Of a stretch of DNA of 6,332 nucleotides, positions 1-5,788 are shown in pieces. The notes below the pieces were generated by a model. The model did not search any database and had not been told where the DNA came from. It was given only the letters and a program-made list of their open reading frames with translations. Positions within the stretch are counted from its first letter, which is position 1; every line of letters starts with the position of its first letter. The position numbers were made by a program, and so were the translations under genes. The DNA comes from JASJBU01 sp965372385 (GTDB lineage Bacteria > Pseudomonadota > Gammaproteobacteria > Chromatiales > Chromatiaceae). The stretch spans positions 1 through 6,332 of the forward strand of contig CBDVCD010000215.1 in assembly GCA_965372385.1 (NCBI GenBank), in the 5' to 3' direction.

Positions 1-2
1 GC

Positions 3-431
3 CATTCCCGCGTCCATCGGGCGGATGCAAAGACGCTCGCCGGTTTCACGGCTGGATTACTGGCTTCACTTGGTTATCTTTTGTTTGCCACACAGGTGAC
101 AGATATTCCCTTGGGTATCATCATCGGCATCATGTGCCCGTTGACGGGATTAATCTATGTCTCTCTCGTGCCAACCTTCCTCCGCTCATGCGGGAATTTA
201 CTGCCACCGGTGGGTGGTGGGGTGTTGGTGGGAATTGGTGTGGCGGTCTTTCTGACGTTATGCAATTTCATCATGGTACACAGCATCGATATCGATTCCA
301 CCGTGACTTTTCATGATTTGATTCATCATGTTCAGGATCTACTGCCCCAAGCCATGGCTGGAGGCCTGATCGGTGGCGGGCTTGCCGGCATCGTTTCCAG
401 TATGTTTTTCGAAAAGTGGCAGGATCTCTAA
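3..431 (+). CDS. C-terminal part of a multi-pass membrane protein, function unknown
   Basis: The frame is open from the left window edge to a double stop (TAATAA, 429-434), so the 5' end is missing. A TTG at 81 is an in-frame start codon but has no reason to be the true start, because hydrophobic coding sequence continues upstream of it. About 142 residues are visible. They contain four hydrophobic stretches, encoded roughly at 36-96, 102-162, 210-280 and 345-405. The second and fourth are rich in Gly, and a run GGGVLVGIG opens the third. A polar loop with several His and Asp residues lies between the third and fourth segments, and the protein ends in a short polar tail (EKWQDL). I do not recognise the family. 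Composition suggests a small inner-membrane protein with no visible catalytic motif. A downstream hairpin at 449-471 may end its transcript. Confidence 0.7.
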   Translation, partial: HSRVHRADAKTLAGFTAGLLASLGYLLFATQVTDIPLGIIIGIMCPLTGLIYVSLVPTFLRSCGNLLPPVGGGVLVGIGVAVFLTLCNFIMVHSIDIDSTVTFHDLIHHVQDLLPQAMAGGLIGGGLAGIVSSMFFEKWQDL

Positions 432-448
432 TAAGGTGTGGAAGATGT

Positions 449-471
449 TCTGGAGCTATCCCGGCTCCAGA
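449..471 (+). terminator. Hairpin downstream of the membrane-protein gene
   Basis: A perfect 8-bp inverted repeat (TCTGGAGC / GCTCCAGA) with a 7-base loop begins 17 bases after the first TAA. No T-tract follows (the next bases are TACGTCACC), so it is not a canonical intrinsic terminator. It may protect the 3' end of the upstream mRNA or act together with Rho. Its position between two genes of the same direction supports a transcript-end role, but this is inference. Confidence 0.4.
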
Positions 472-517
472 TACGTCACCGAAAATGTCCAGCCTGTCGC
501 GTCAAGCCGACTCTCTA

Positions 518-546
518 TTGGGTAGATGACCTCTCCATGCTATCTT
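518..546 (+). promoter_or_regulatory. Possible sigma-70 promoter for the ychJ-like gene
   Basis: TTGGGT at 518-523 and TATCTT at 541-546 are separated by 17 bases. The match to consensus is partial (about 3 of 6 and 4 of 6). The spacing is ideal, and transcription would begin about 10-15 bases before the ribosome binding site at 564-569. It lies after the hairpin that may end the preceding transcript. This is a weak call from sequence alone. Confidence 0.3.
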
Positions 547-578
547 TTCCATCAATTTTCACAAAGGAGAGTTGTTTG

Positions 579-1067
579 ATGGCCCAATGTTATTGTGGTT
601 CGGAGCAGGATTTCTCAAACTGCTGTGAACCGATACTTGAAGGTTCACGACCTGCGGAGACAGCCGTGGAGTTGATGCGTGCTCGCTACAGTGCGTTTGT
701 CACGAGACAGGCGGAATTTTTACACGAGTCCCTGCATCCTGATCATCGACATGATCATGATGTAGCGGCGACCAAGCGCTGGGCAGAAAAATCCCAATGG
801 CTTGGGCTGGAAATTCTGCATGTGAATGGAGGTGAGCAATATGACGAGGATGGAGAGGTTGAGTTCATTGCCACCTATAAAGCCAATGATCTTGTCAGAC
901 CACATCACGAAATCAGTACATTCAGCAAGGTCGACGGTGTATGGTATTTTGTAGACGGGCAACTGGTTTTGCCCAAAACCGAGACCCGTGATCAGCCGAA
1001 AGTCGGTCGCAATGACCCCTGCCCCTGCGGTAGTGGTAAGAAATACAAAAAGTGCTGTGGAAAATGA
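579..1067 (+). CDS. ychJ: YchJ-family (UPF0225) SEC-C metal-binding protein
   Basis: The 162-aa product has the YchJ architecture: a short N-terminal Cys cluster (C4, C6, C15, C16), a central NTF2-like region, and a C-terminal SEC-C motif CPCGSGKKYKKCC (C148, C150, C159, C160). In SEC-C motifs such Cys patterns bind zinc. The central region has the family-typical ELMRARYSAF near residues 31-40, E111-S113, and WYFVDG near 122-127. The E. coli homologue is about 150 aa, so length fits. I chose the ATG at 579 because AAGGAG at 564-569 sits 9 bases upstream and the N-terminal Cys motif starts right after it. The frame stays open upstream to a GTG at 438, but that extension crosses a hairpin and adds residues foreign to the family. 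The protein is probably cytoplasmic. Its physiological role is not established, and nothing in the context clarifies it. Confidence 0.92.
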   Translation: MAQCYCGSEQDFSNCCEPILEGSRPAETAVELMRARYSAFVTRQAEFLHESLHPDHRHDHDVAATKRWAEKSQWLGLEILHVNGGEQYDEDGEVEFIATYKANDLVRPHHEISTFSKVDGVWYFVDGQLVLPKTETRDQPKVGRNDPCPCGSGKKYKKCCGK

Positions 1068-1068
1068 T

Positions 1069-1140
1069 ATGAGTTTGAGTGTTTGTGTGGTTTCTGCCAT
1101 GCTCAAGAAAAAGCTGGCCAGGCCGCAACAGACCTTGTGA
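1069..1140 (+). other. Possible 23-codon leader ORF coupled to the transglycosylase gene
   Basis: An ATG one base after the ychJ stop opens a 23-codon frame (MSLSVCVVSAMLKKKLARPQQTL) whose TGA at 1138-1140 overlaps the ATG at 1140 in the arrangement TGATG. Upstream of its ATG there is only a weak GGA. The transglycosylase gene itself has no good Shine-Dalgarno sequence, so ribosomes terminating here could reinitiate. It could equally be chance. There is no evidence that the peptide has a function. Confidence 0.25.
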
Positions 1141-1796
1141 TGACTATTCATAGATTGAAGCATTCGTTTATCGCAAACCAGCCGGGAATTGGGATGGTTT
1201 GCATCCTATTACTGGCATCTCTATTGCCTGCTTCGGCCTCACTGCACGCTGAGATCTACAAATATCGTGGTTCGGATGGCATTATCCATTTCACTGATCG
1301 GCCCATGGGGGGGGGGTATCGTCTGATCTGGAAGTTAGCTCCATCTGTTGCGGCTAATAAGAACAACTACTCAGCAATACGATTCAGACAGAATAAATCC
1401 ATCCTCACGCCGCTGATTGAGCAGACTGCCAAACGGGTCAAACTCCATCCAGGGCTCTTGCATGCCGTTGTGATGGTTGAATCCGCCTATAATCCTCAGG
1501 CGAAATCTAAAACAGGGGCACAGGGTCTGATGCAACTGATGCCTGATACGGCGAGCAGATATGGCGTCAGGGATTCATACGACCCTCGACAGAACCTGGA
1601 AGGTGGGGCACGCTATCTGAAGGATCTCCTTAATGAGTTCGAATTCGATCTGAAATTGGCCTTGGCAGCCTATAACGCAGGTGAAAATGCAGTGCGTAAG
1701 TATGGCAACCAGATCCCTCCTTATCCTGAGACACAACATTATGTGGAAAAGGTGATGGGGCATTATCGCAACAACATGAAAGTGATGGTGAATTAA
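1140..1796 (+). CDS. Secreted lytic transglycosylase, DUF4124 plus SLT domain
   Basis: Predicted 218-aa periplasmic enzyme that would cleave the MurNAc-GlcNAc glycosidic bond of peptidoglycan with formation of 1,6-anhydroMurNAc. Residues 1-37 form a signal peptide: a positive start (HRLKH), a hydrophobic core ILLLASLLPA, and probable cleavage after LHA. A short DUF4124 segment follows (EIYKY to HFTDRP, residues 38-55). The SLT (GH23-type) domain covers about residues 90-215. It has the catalytic Glu at E114 in the VESAYNP motif, GAQGLMQLMP near 126-135, and AYNAG at 177-181. The C-terminal Tyr of QHYVEKV is at 201. The ATG at 1140 gives a proper signal peptide and overlaps a leader-ORF stop. 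The ATG at 1194 would lose the positive n-region, and a TTG at 1083 adds an implausible extension. A run of ten G (1307-1316) encodes Met-Gly-Gly-Gly between the two domains. No lipobox Cys is placed at the cleavage site, so it is probably soluble. Confidence 0.88.
   Translation: MTIHRLKHSFIANQPGIGMVCILLLASLLPASASLHAEIYKYRGSDGIIHFTDRPMGGGYRLIWKLAPSVAANKNNYSAIRFRQNKSILTPLIEQTAKRVKLHPGLLHAVVMVESAYNPQAKSKTGAQGLMQLMPDTASRYGVRDSYDPRQNLEGGARYLKDLLNEFEFDLKLALAAYNAGENAVRKYGNQIPPYPETQHYVEKVMGHYRNNMKVMVN
1307..1316 (+). repeat. Homopolymeric G10 tract inside a coding sequence
   Basis: Ten consecutive G bases lie in the transglycosylase gene, at codons 56-59, between the DUF4124 segment and the SLT domain. 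Loss of one G would bring a TGA at 1324-1326 into frame. Gain of one G would bring a TAA at 1355-1357 into frame. Either change removes the whole catalytic domain. Tracts of this length are known to be prone to slipped-strand mispairing and are also a common site of sequencing or assembly error. Confidence 0.9.
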
Positions 1797-1823
1797 CCAG
1801 CCACTGAATTCACCCCACCATCA
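1783..1823. terminator. Inverted repeat across convergent gene ends
   Basis: GGTGAATT (1787-1794) and AATTCACC (1807-1814) form a perfect 8-bp inverted repeat with a 12-base loop. TGAT (1783-1786) and ATCA (1820-1823) can extend the stem across a 5-base bulge. The structure covers the stop codons of both the transglycosylase gene (plus) and the glycosyltransferase gene (minus), which are only 13 bp apart. It could act as a bidirectional terminator or block read-through between convergent genes. There is no T-tract on either strand, so an intrinsic terminator is not proven. Confidence 0.35.
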
Positions 1824-2835
1824 GATAGTCCTGCCTGGGCTGGTAACCCATCTGGGACAGCTCCCGACCGATCAGCTCACGTGCCCCGTGGTTGTTGACA
1901 TAGACCAGTACAAACGGGCGTGGTGTCCGTTCTAGCCAGCCCGGATTATGGATGGTTACTCCATTGATCCTGTTGCCTATCTTTCGTGGATCGATGTCGA
2001 TCCAGGCCGTTACCTGAAATCCCTGTTCCAGTAATAGCTTGCATCGCTTCCTGGTCTTGCGGCCTGCTCCCCAGATCACCAACTCGTTGCGTCTATGCAG
2101 CAGTAGTGGATCACGCGCCAGATAGTATGCTCGCAATCGGTTGAAAGCCTCGCGACTGCAACGTGGATCTACCCTGGAGACTCTGTTGTTTCCTTCACGC
2201 CACTCCAGCAGGACCTCTGGCAGTTTGGCCATCTTTTCTCCCCCCAGATAGAGCCTGAACCAGAGATCATAGTCCTCGGGAAAGGGACCTTGCCGGTAAC
2301 CACCGGCCTGGAGGATGGTGTCTCGTCGGTAGGTCAGGGTGGGGTGGGTGAAGGGGGATTCGATGTAGATTTCACGAGTAATGGTAGCGTGGTCGATACA
2401 GCGATTCTGCCATTGGATATATTCCCTGAATCCCTGCCTTATCTCCGCTTCCGGAATGAGTTTCACCTGGGTGCCCAGCAGGCTGATTTCTGGGTGATGA
2501 TTTAGATAGTTATGCTGATATTCCAGGCGCCTTGGCAGCATCTTGTCATCCGCATCCATACGGGCGATGAGTGGGGTAGTGGCCTGTTGCAATCCGAAGT
2601 TCAGTGCCCCCACCAAGCCAGGTCTAGGGTTTTTCAGTAGGCGGATTCGCGAGTCATTTTTCGCAAAGGCAATCACTCTCTGATATGAAGCATCGCTACT
2701 ATGGTCATCAATCGCAAGCAGCTCATAATCCTGGAAAGTCTGTTCCCGGATCGAATGAAGGCATTCATCCAGGGTTGCCGCGGCATCCCTGTAGGGAAGA
2801 AGAATGCTGAGTTTCGGCACGACTGCCGTAGGCAA
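1810..2835 (-). CDS. Family 2 glycosyltransferase with C-terminal Rossmann-like domain
   Basis: The 341-aa protein begins with a GT-A fold GT2 domain (about residues 8-235): LSILLPYRDAAATLDECL, the nucleotide-binding IDDHSSD at 42-48, the metal-binding ARMDADD (D94, D96, D97), and a catalytic-base-type region FPEDYDLW at 185-192. It should transfer a sugar from a nucleotide-sugar donor, but donor and acceptor cannot be read from the sequence. A second domain (about 250-341) starts ELVIWGAGRKTRKRC and continues to AWIDIDPRKIGNRINGV. This resembles Rossmann-type domains found at the end of some sugar-modifying enzymes. There is no membrane segment, so it acts in the cytoplasm or at the membrane face. 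It is the last gene of a three-gene operon. The TTG at 2835 comes 3 bases after the pilZ stop. A GTG at 2820 would give MPKLSILLPY, closer to many family members. Neither has a clear Shine-Dalgarno sequence, which suggests translational coupling. Confidence 0.9.
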   Translation of the reverse strand: MPTAVVPKLSILLPYRDAAATLDECLHSIREQTFQDYELLAIDDHSSDASYQRVIAFAKNDSRIRLLKNPRPGLVGALNFGLQQATTPLIARMDADDKMLPRRLEYQHNYLNHHPEISLLGTQVKLIPEAEIRQGFREYIQWQNRCIDHATITREIYIESPFTHPTLTYRRDTILQAGGYRQGPFPEDYDLWFRLYLGGEKMAKLPEVLLEWREGNNRVSRVDPRCSREAFNRLRAYYLARDPLLLHRRNELVIWGAGRKTRKRCKLLLEQGFQVTAWIDIDPRKIGNRINGVTIHNPGWLERTPRPFVLVYVNNHGARELIGRELSQMGYQPRQDYLMVG

Positions 2836-2838
2836 CTG

Positions 2839-3186
2839 TCAGTCAAGGACGTGCCAATCGAAGATCAGCGCATCAATGGTGAGAACGTCCCCCTCAGAGG
2901 CATCGATAATGCGGAAACCGGTCCAATAGCTACCCGGTTGTGCTGCCTGGGTTGACCAGATCGCTTCCGCACCAAAGTTGATCATGCTGTGATTATTAAT
3001 CACGCGAGGAAGTTTGAGATCGAGCTGATAGACAGAACCTTTTGCTATCGGTTCGTTGCTCAGTAACATGAGTCCTTCCGAGCTGATGTTTACGACTTTT
3101 CCCAGCAGGGTTCCAGTAACTTGGTCAGATACTTCGAGTACCTGGTTGGCTATCTTGCGGAGTGCTTTACGCTGTTCTGATGACAT
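2839..3186 (-). CDS. PilZ-domain protein, probable c-di-GMP receptor
   Basis: The 115-aa single-domain protein carries both halves of the PilZ c-di-GMP signature. These are RKALR (R6, R10), an RxxxR motif just before the first beta strand, and NISSEG (N33, S35, G38), matching (D/N)xSxxG. The rest alternates hydrophobic strands as expected of the six-stranded barrel, for example VYQLDLKLP and AEAIWS, ending with GSYWTGFRIID and a short helix. Both motifs being intact implies binding competence, although no partner is visible. I chose the ATG at 3186 because GAGGAA lies about 10 bases upstream. A GTG at 3207 would instead make a 4-bp GTGA overlap with the DUF1631 stop and add 7 residues, and cannot be excluded. 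The gene sits between the DUF1631 gene (17 bp upstream) and the glycosyltransferase gene (3 bp downstream, same reading frame), so it is almost certainly cotranscribed with them. Confidence 0.88.
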   Translation of the reverse strand: MSSEQRKALRKIANQVLEVSDQVTGTLLGKVVNISSEGLMLLSNEPIAKGSVYQLDLKLPRVINNHSMINFGAEAIWSTQAAQPGSYWTGFRIIDASEGDVLTIDALIFDWHVLD

Positions 3187-3203
3187 CGACTGCTTTCCTC
3201 TTG

Positions 3204-5513
3204 TCACTTGCCTGGTTCACTAACGATTTCATCGGTAATCTCGTTGTTAGCTTTCGCAGAGCGCTGCAACATGCGGCGAATGGCATGCAGGGTTCGTTCT
3301 ACAAATGGATTGTTGCTGTCATCAAGTATTTTAGATTTGCCTGCAAGAATCTCCTGTGCAAGTGTTCTTAAAGGTTTGATGGCTGTCTGCACACCAGCCC
3401 GGTCAACAAACATACATGAGGAAGTGAGTGGGCTGAGCCAGGAGAGTTTGACCTTTTGGACCTCTCCTTTGGGACCATCGGTAACCTCAAACCAGGTGCC
3501 AAACTGTATCTTTCTCAGTTTTTCCATCATCTCATGTTCTTCCGCGGGTATCTCTTTCTCCTCTTGTTCTCCCTGTTTTATCTCAGCGGCTGATGTTTGA
3601 GTTGGCACGGCTTTAACCGAGGGTTTTGCCATTACATGGGTGATGGTTTCGTAAGTAACTTGTATGGTCTTAGGGTTGGCAATGAGCTCGAACAGCGTAT
3701 TGCTCTTATCCTGGTGAAATCCACCTAGTGAAGCGAGTCCCTCTTCAATCGATCTACGTAGTTCAGGAAGGTCGTTCTCAAGCTCTTTTTGTTCACTCTC
3801 CGATTTTTTAGGCTCAAATGCCCAGACTATCTCATCGGCAGTGTTGAGTGCTTCTTTCCAATCTTCGCTCATCTCACCATCAGGGTGGCGCAGGAGAATA
3901 AAGATCAGTTTGTCGACCCAGGTCTGTTCAAGAAAATCCTTGGCTACCTGTGGCAGATGTTCGCTGAAAGAACGTGCCTTCATCTCCTGGGATGCACGCT
4001 GACGGGCGATACTGAGTTTTTCCCGGCCCTTGATTGAGTCTTGAGCACGCTTTTCCAGAATGTCGGATTTGTGCCTGAACTCATCCATCTTTTTACGAAA
4101 CATAGACAAGAGATTGGTGAAGAGATCCAGGTTGTCTGAAAACTCCTTGAGTACCCGGTCAATCACATTCTGGATGTCGGGATAGATGCCCCGTTTGAGA
4201 TTTCGTTCATCGATCCAGTGACTGCCGGCCTCCACCAGGCTGTCTAGTAGTTGCCTGGCGTCATGATCGCTATCAGTCAGTACTTTACGATCGATAATGG
4301 CGACCTTAAGGTAGGGGGTATGCAGGTGACTGATCAGTGCCTTGGCAACTGCGGGGAGGACTGGGTCGTTCAGCATATATTCGAACAGCATGCCAACCAG
4401 ATCGATGGTGTCTTCATCCGCCGCATCCAGACTGTTCTCACCTATCTGTGTATAAAGTTTATGGCGCTCTTCTGTCAGGGTGTGCTTGACACGGGTGAGG
4501 AACGCCTCGTCAATTTCTATATTGGGAATGATAGCCGTGCTGCTAATGGCGTCTGGTATGAACCCAGTGTGACCGGCGGGTTGTATGCTGTTCAGGGCCG
4601 AGACTAGAATGTCTGTGGTGACCGGTTGGCCTGTGCCTGTTCCCACGGCTCCCGCAGTTCCAGCACGAGCCCTTCTGGGAGAGCGCACACGCCGATTGGA
4701 CATCAGATCGAGAATGGAGTCGAACAGTTCCTGACCCAGTTCCTCCGGGTTCTGAGCGGGTTGTTCCCCTTGCAGATCATCGCCGGCTGATTCCCCCGCT
4801 GATGCAGCTACATCCCCATGCATGACTGCTGTGGATTTCTGAATAGTGGGGCGTAGGTGGGGTAATACGCCAGCATCTTTCAGGTTGTTGTTGAAATCCT
4901 CATAGAGATCGCCAAGCTGCTTCAGGACATATTTTTCGAATAAGGCGAGAATGATGAGCTTGATACGGGATTCTAAACCGAGACTATTGATGGCATCGTT
5001 GAAGGCATGAGCCAGGAGATAAGGTCCCGCGGGAATCTGCTGATGCTTGATGCCTTCACCGCCACTGATCACAGTCAGACGCTGACCTAGCGCATAGAGC
5101 TGGCCGCGATGGGCGCCAACTGTTTTGGTGATGATGTTTTCAATCGCCGTGGCTTCGTTCATGGCTTCACGATCGACCAGCTCCAGTTCAGAATCTTCAT
5201 CGCTGTCTGTCAAAGAATTCTGCTTCTTGCTGTACCAGAAGTTATCAAAACCCTCACTGAGTATCTCCCGGAATTCATGTTCAACCAGACCGTGGCGGTT
5301 GCGTATCACGGCCATGGCATCGAAGAAGCGGTTTTGAGTTTCATTGGTTTCCGCTTTTCGTGCAAAGCTGGTGAGGGCCTTGTCCGAGTTAGTGAATAGT
5401 TCTGTCAGGAGGGCGTTGACATAGACCAAGACCATATCCTTGCAGCGGTTCAGCAAAGGCTGGAATTGGGATTGGTACTTGAGTTTTCGGGAATCCATAT
5501 TGGGCACTATCAC
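3204..5513 (-). CDS. DUF1631 family protein, first gene of the PilZ/GT2 operon
   Basis: The 769-aa protein is predicted soluble and mostly helical. I recognise it as a DUF1631 protein from its N-terminal region (helices around FQPLLNRCKDMVLVYVNALL), FDAMAVIRNR, GPYLLAHAFNDAI near 163-175 and the long central helical region. A stretch around 540-570 (LLRHPDGEMSEDWKEAL) belongs to the same family block. Between about 231 and 300 there is a disordered linker, acidic and then Arg-rich (NRRVRSPRRARAG) and Gly/Thr/Ala-rich. A Glu/Lys-rich linker at about 640-665 leads to a C-terminal beta-rich module, with GTWFEV at 672-677 and VKLSWLSPLTSSCMFVDRAG at 688-707. Family members are often misnamed thymidine phosphorylase, and no such active site is visible. 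The molecular function is unknown. The GTG at 5513 is the longest start. GAAGGA upstream is better spaced for the GTG at 5507, and an ATG at 5498 gives MDSRKLKYQ. It stops 17 bp before the PilZ ATG. Confidence 0.88.
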   Translation of the reverse strand: MIVPNMDSRKLKYQSQFQPLLNRCKDMVLVYVNALLTELFTNSDKALTSFARKAETNETQNRFFDAMAVIRNRHGLVEHEFREILSEGFDNFWYSKKQNSLTDSDEDSELELVDREAMNEATAIENIITKTVGAHRGQLYALGQRLTVISGGEGIKHQQIPAGPYLLAHAFNDAINSLGLESRIKLIILALFEKYVLKQLGDLYEDFNNNLKDAGVLPHLRPTIQKSTAVMHGDVAASAGESAGDDLQGEQPAQNPEELGQELFDSILDLMSNRRVRSPRRARAGTAGAVGTGTGQPVTTDILVSALNSIQPAGHTGFIPDAISSTAIIPNIEIDEAFLTRVKHTLTEERHKLYTQIGENSLDAADEDTIDLVGMLFEYMLNDPVLPAVAKALISHLHTPYLKVAIIDRKVLTDSDHDARQLLDSLVEAGSHWIDERNLKRGIYPDIQNVIDRVLKEFSDNLDLFTNLLSMFRKKMDEFRHKSDILEKRAQDSIKGREKLSIARQRASQEMKARSFSEHLPQVAKDFLEQTWVDKLIFILLRHPDGEMSEDWKEALNTADEIVWAFEPKKSESEQKELENDLPELRRSIEEGLASLGGFHQDKSNTLFELIANPKTIQVTYETITHVMAKPSVKAVPTQTSAAEIKQGEQEEKEIPAEEHEMMEKLRKIQFGTWFEVTDGPKGEVQKVKLSWLSPLTSSCMFVDRAGVQTAIKPLRTLAQEILAGKSKILDDSNNPFVERTLHAIRRMLQRSAKANNEITDEIVSEPGK

Positions 5514-5556
5514 ATGATCCTTCAGCGAGACTAGAGGGTTGTCGATAAGTAGGCCG

Positions 5557-5576
5557 ACAGGCGGCGCCTGTTTTTT
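5557..5576 (+). terminator. Intrinsic-terminator-like hairpin, plus strand, antisense side of the operon leader
   Basis: ACAGGC (5557-5562), loop GGC and GCCTGT (5566-5571) form a 6-bp GC-rich stem, extendable by a G-T pair. It is followed on the plus strand by a T-run (TTTTTTGTTT, 5571-5580). This is a good intrinsic terminator for transcription moving rightward, yet the only gene to its left is the DUF1631 gene on the opposite strand. On the minus strand the same bases make a leader hairpin preceded by an A-tract, about 45-60 bases before the DUF1631 start. It may end an antisense transcript or shape the operon leader. Confidence 0.5.
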
Positions 5577-5582
5577 GTTTAA

Positions 5583-5610
5583 TTTACAACTGCTTCAGAT
5601 ACTGAACCAA
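5583..5610 (-). promoter_or_regulatory. Weak candidate promoter for the DUF1631-PilZ-GT2 operon
   Basis: Read on the minus strand, TTGGTT (5610-5605) and TGTAAA (5588-5583) are separated by 16 bases, with AT-rich sequence downstream. A small inverted repeat, TTCAG-ATA-CTGAA (5594-5606), lies in the spacer and could be an operator. Both boxes are imperfect. It is offered only because the operon needs a promoter somewhere in this 275-bp spacer (5514-5788). I see no convincing gene in that spacer; an 18-codon plus-strand frame at 5634 lacks a good ribosome binding site. Confidence 0.22.
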
Positions 5611-5788
5611 GCGTAGCACGAAGAAATTATGTGATGAACAAGATAGCAAGGCCAATGAATCAGGTTCTTGAGCTAGTTGGCAGGAATTAGGTATTAATGG
5701 TCTGCCAAAAATGACGGACTCAAATCTGGTATCGGGAGTGTCTTGGTGCAAACTTATGGGAAGATCGATATCACCGCGGAACCGCGTA

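Noticed and set aside
438..578. 47-codon upstream extension of the ychJ-like frame from GTG 438
   Set aside because: The Shine-Dalgarno sequence at 564-569 and the conserved N-terminal Cys motif place the start at 579. The extension crosses a hairpin and has no family resemblance.
720..1163. 147-codon minus-strand frame opposite ychJ
   Set aside because: It lies fully opposite a well-supported gene and its translation has no recognisable domain. The frame is open by chance.
4251..4607. 118-codon plus-strand frame inside the DUF1631 gene
   Set aside because: It is opposite a strongly coding frame and its translation looks like antisense protein. No Shine-Dalgarno support.
4620..4703. Gly/Thr/Ala-rich stretch in DUF1631 as a DNA repeat
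   Set aside because: The underlying codons are mixed with no regular repeat unit. It is best read as a disordered interdomain linker.
3204..5513. Thymidine phosphorylase label for the large protein
   Set aside because: This is a frequent database name for DUF1631 proteins, but no phosphorylase glycine-rich or substrate-binding motif is visible and the size and linkers do not fit.
5594..5606. TTCAG-ATA-CTGAA as a defined operator
   Set aside because: A 5-bp inverted repeat is expected often by chance and matches no operator I can name. It is only mentioned within the promoter entry.
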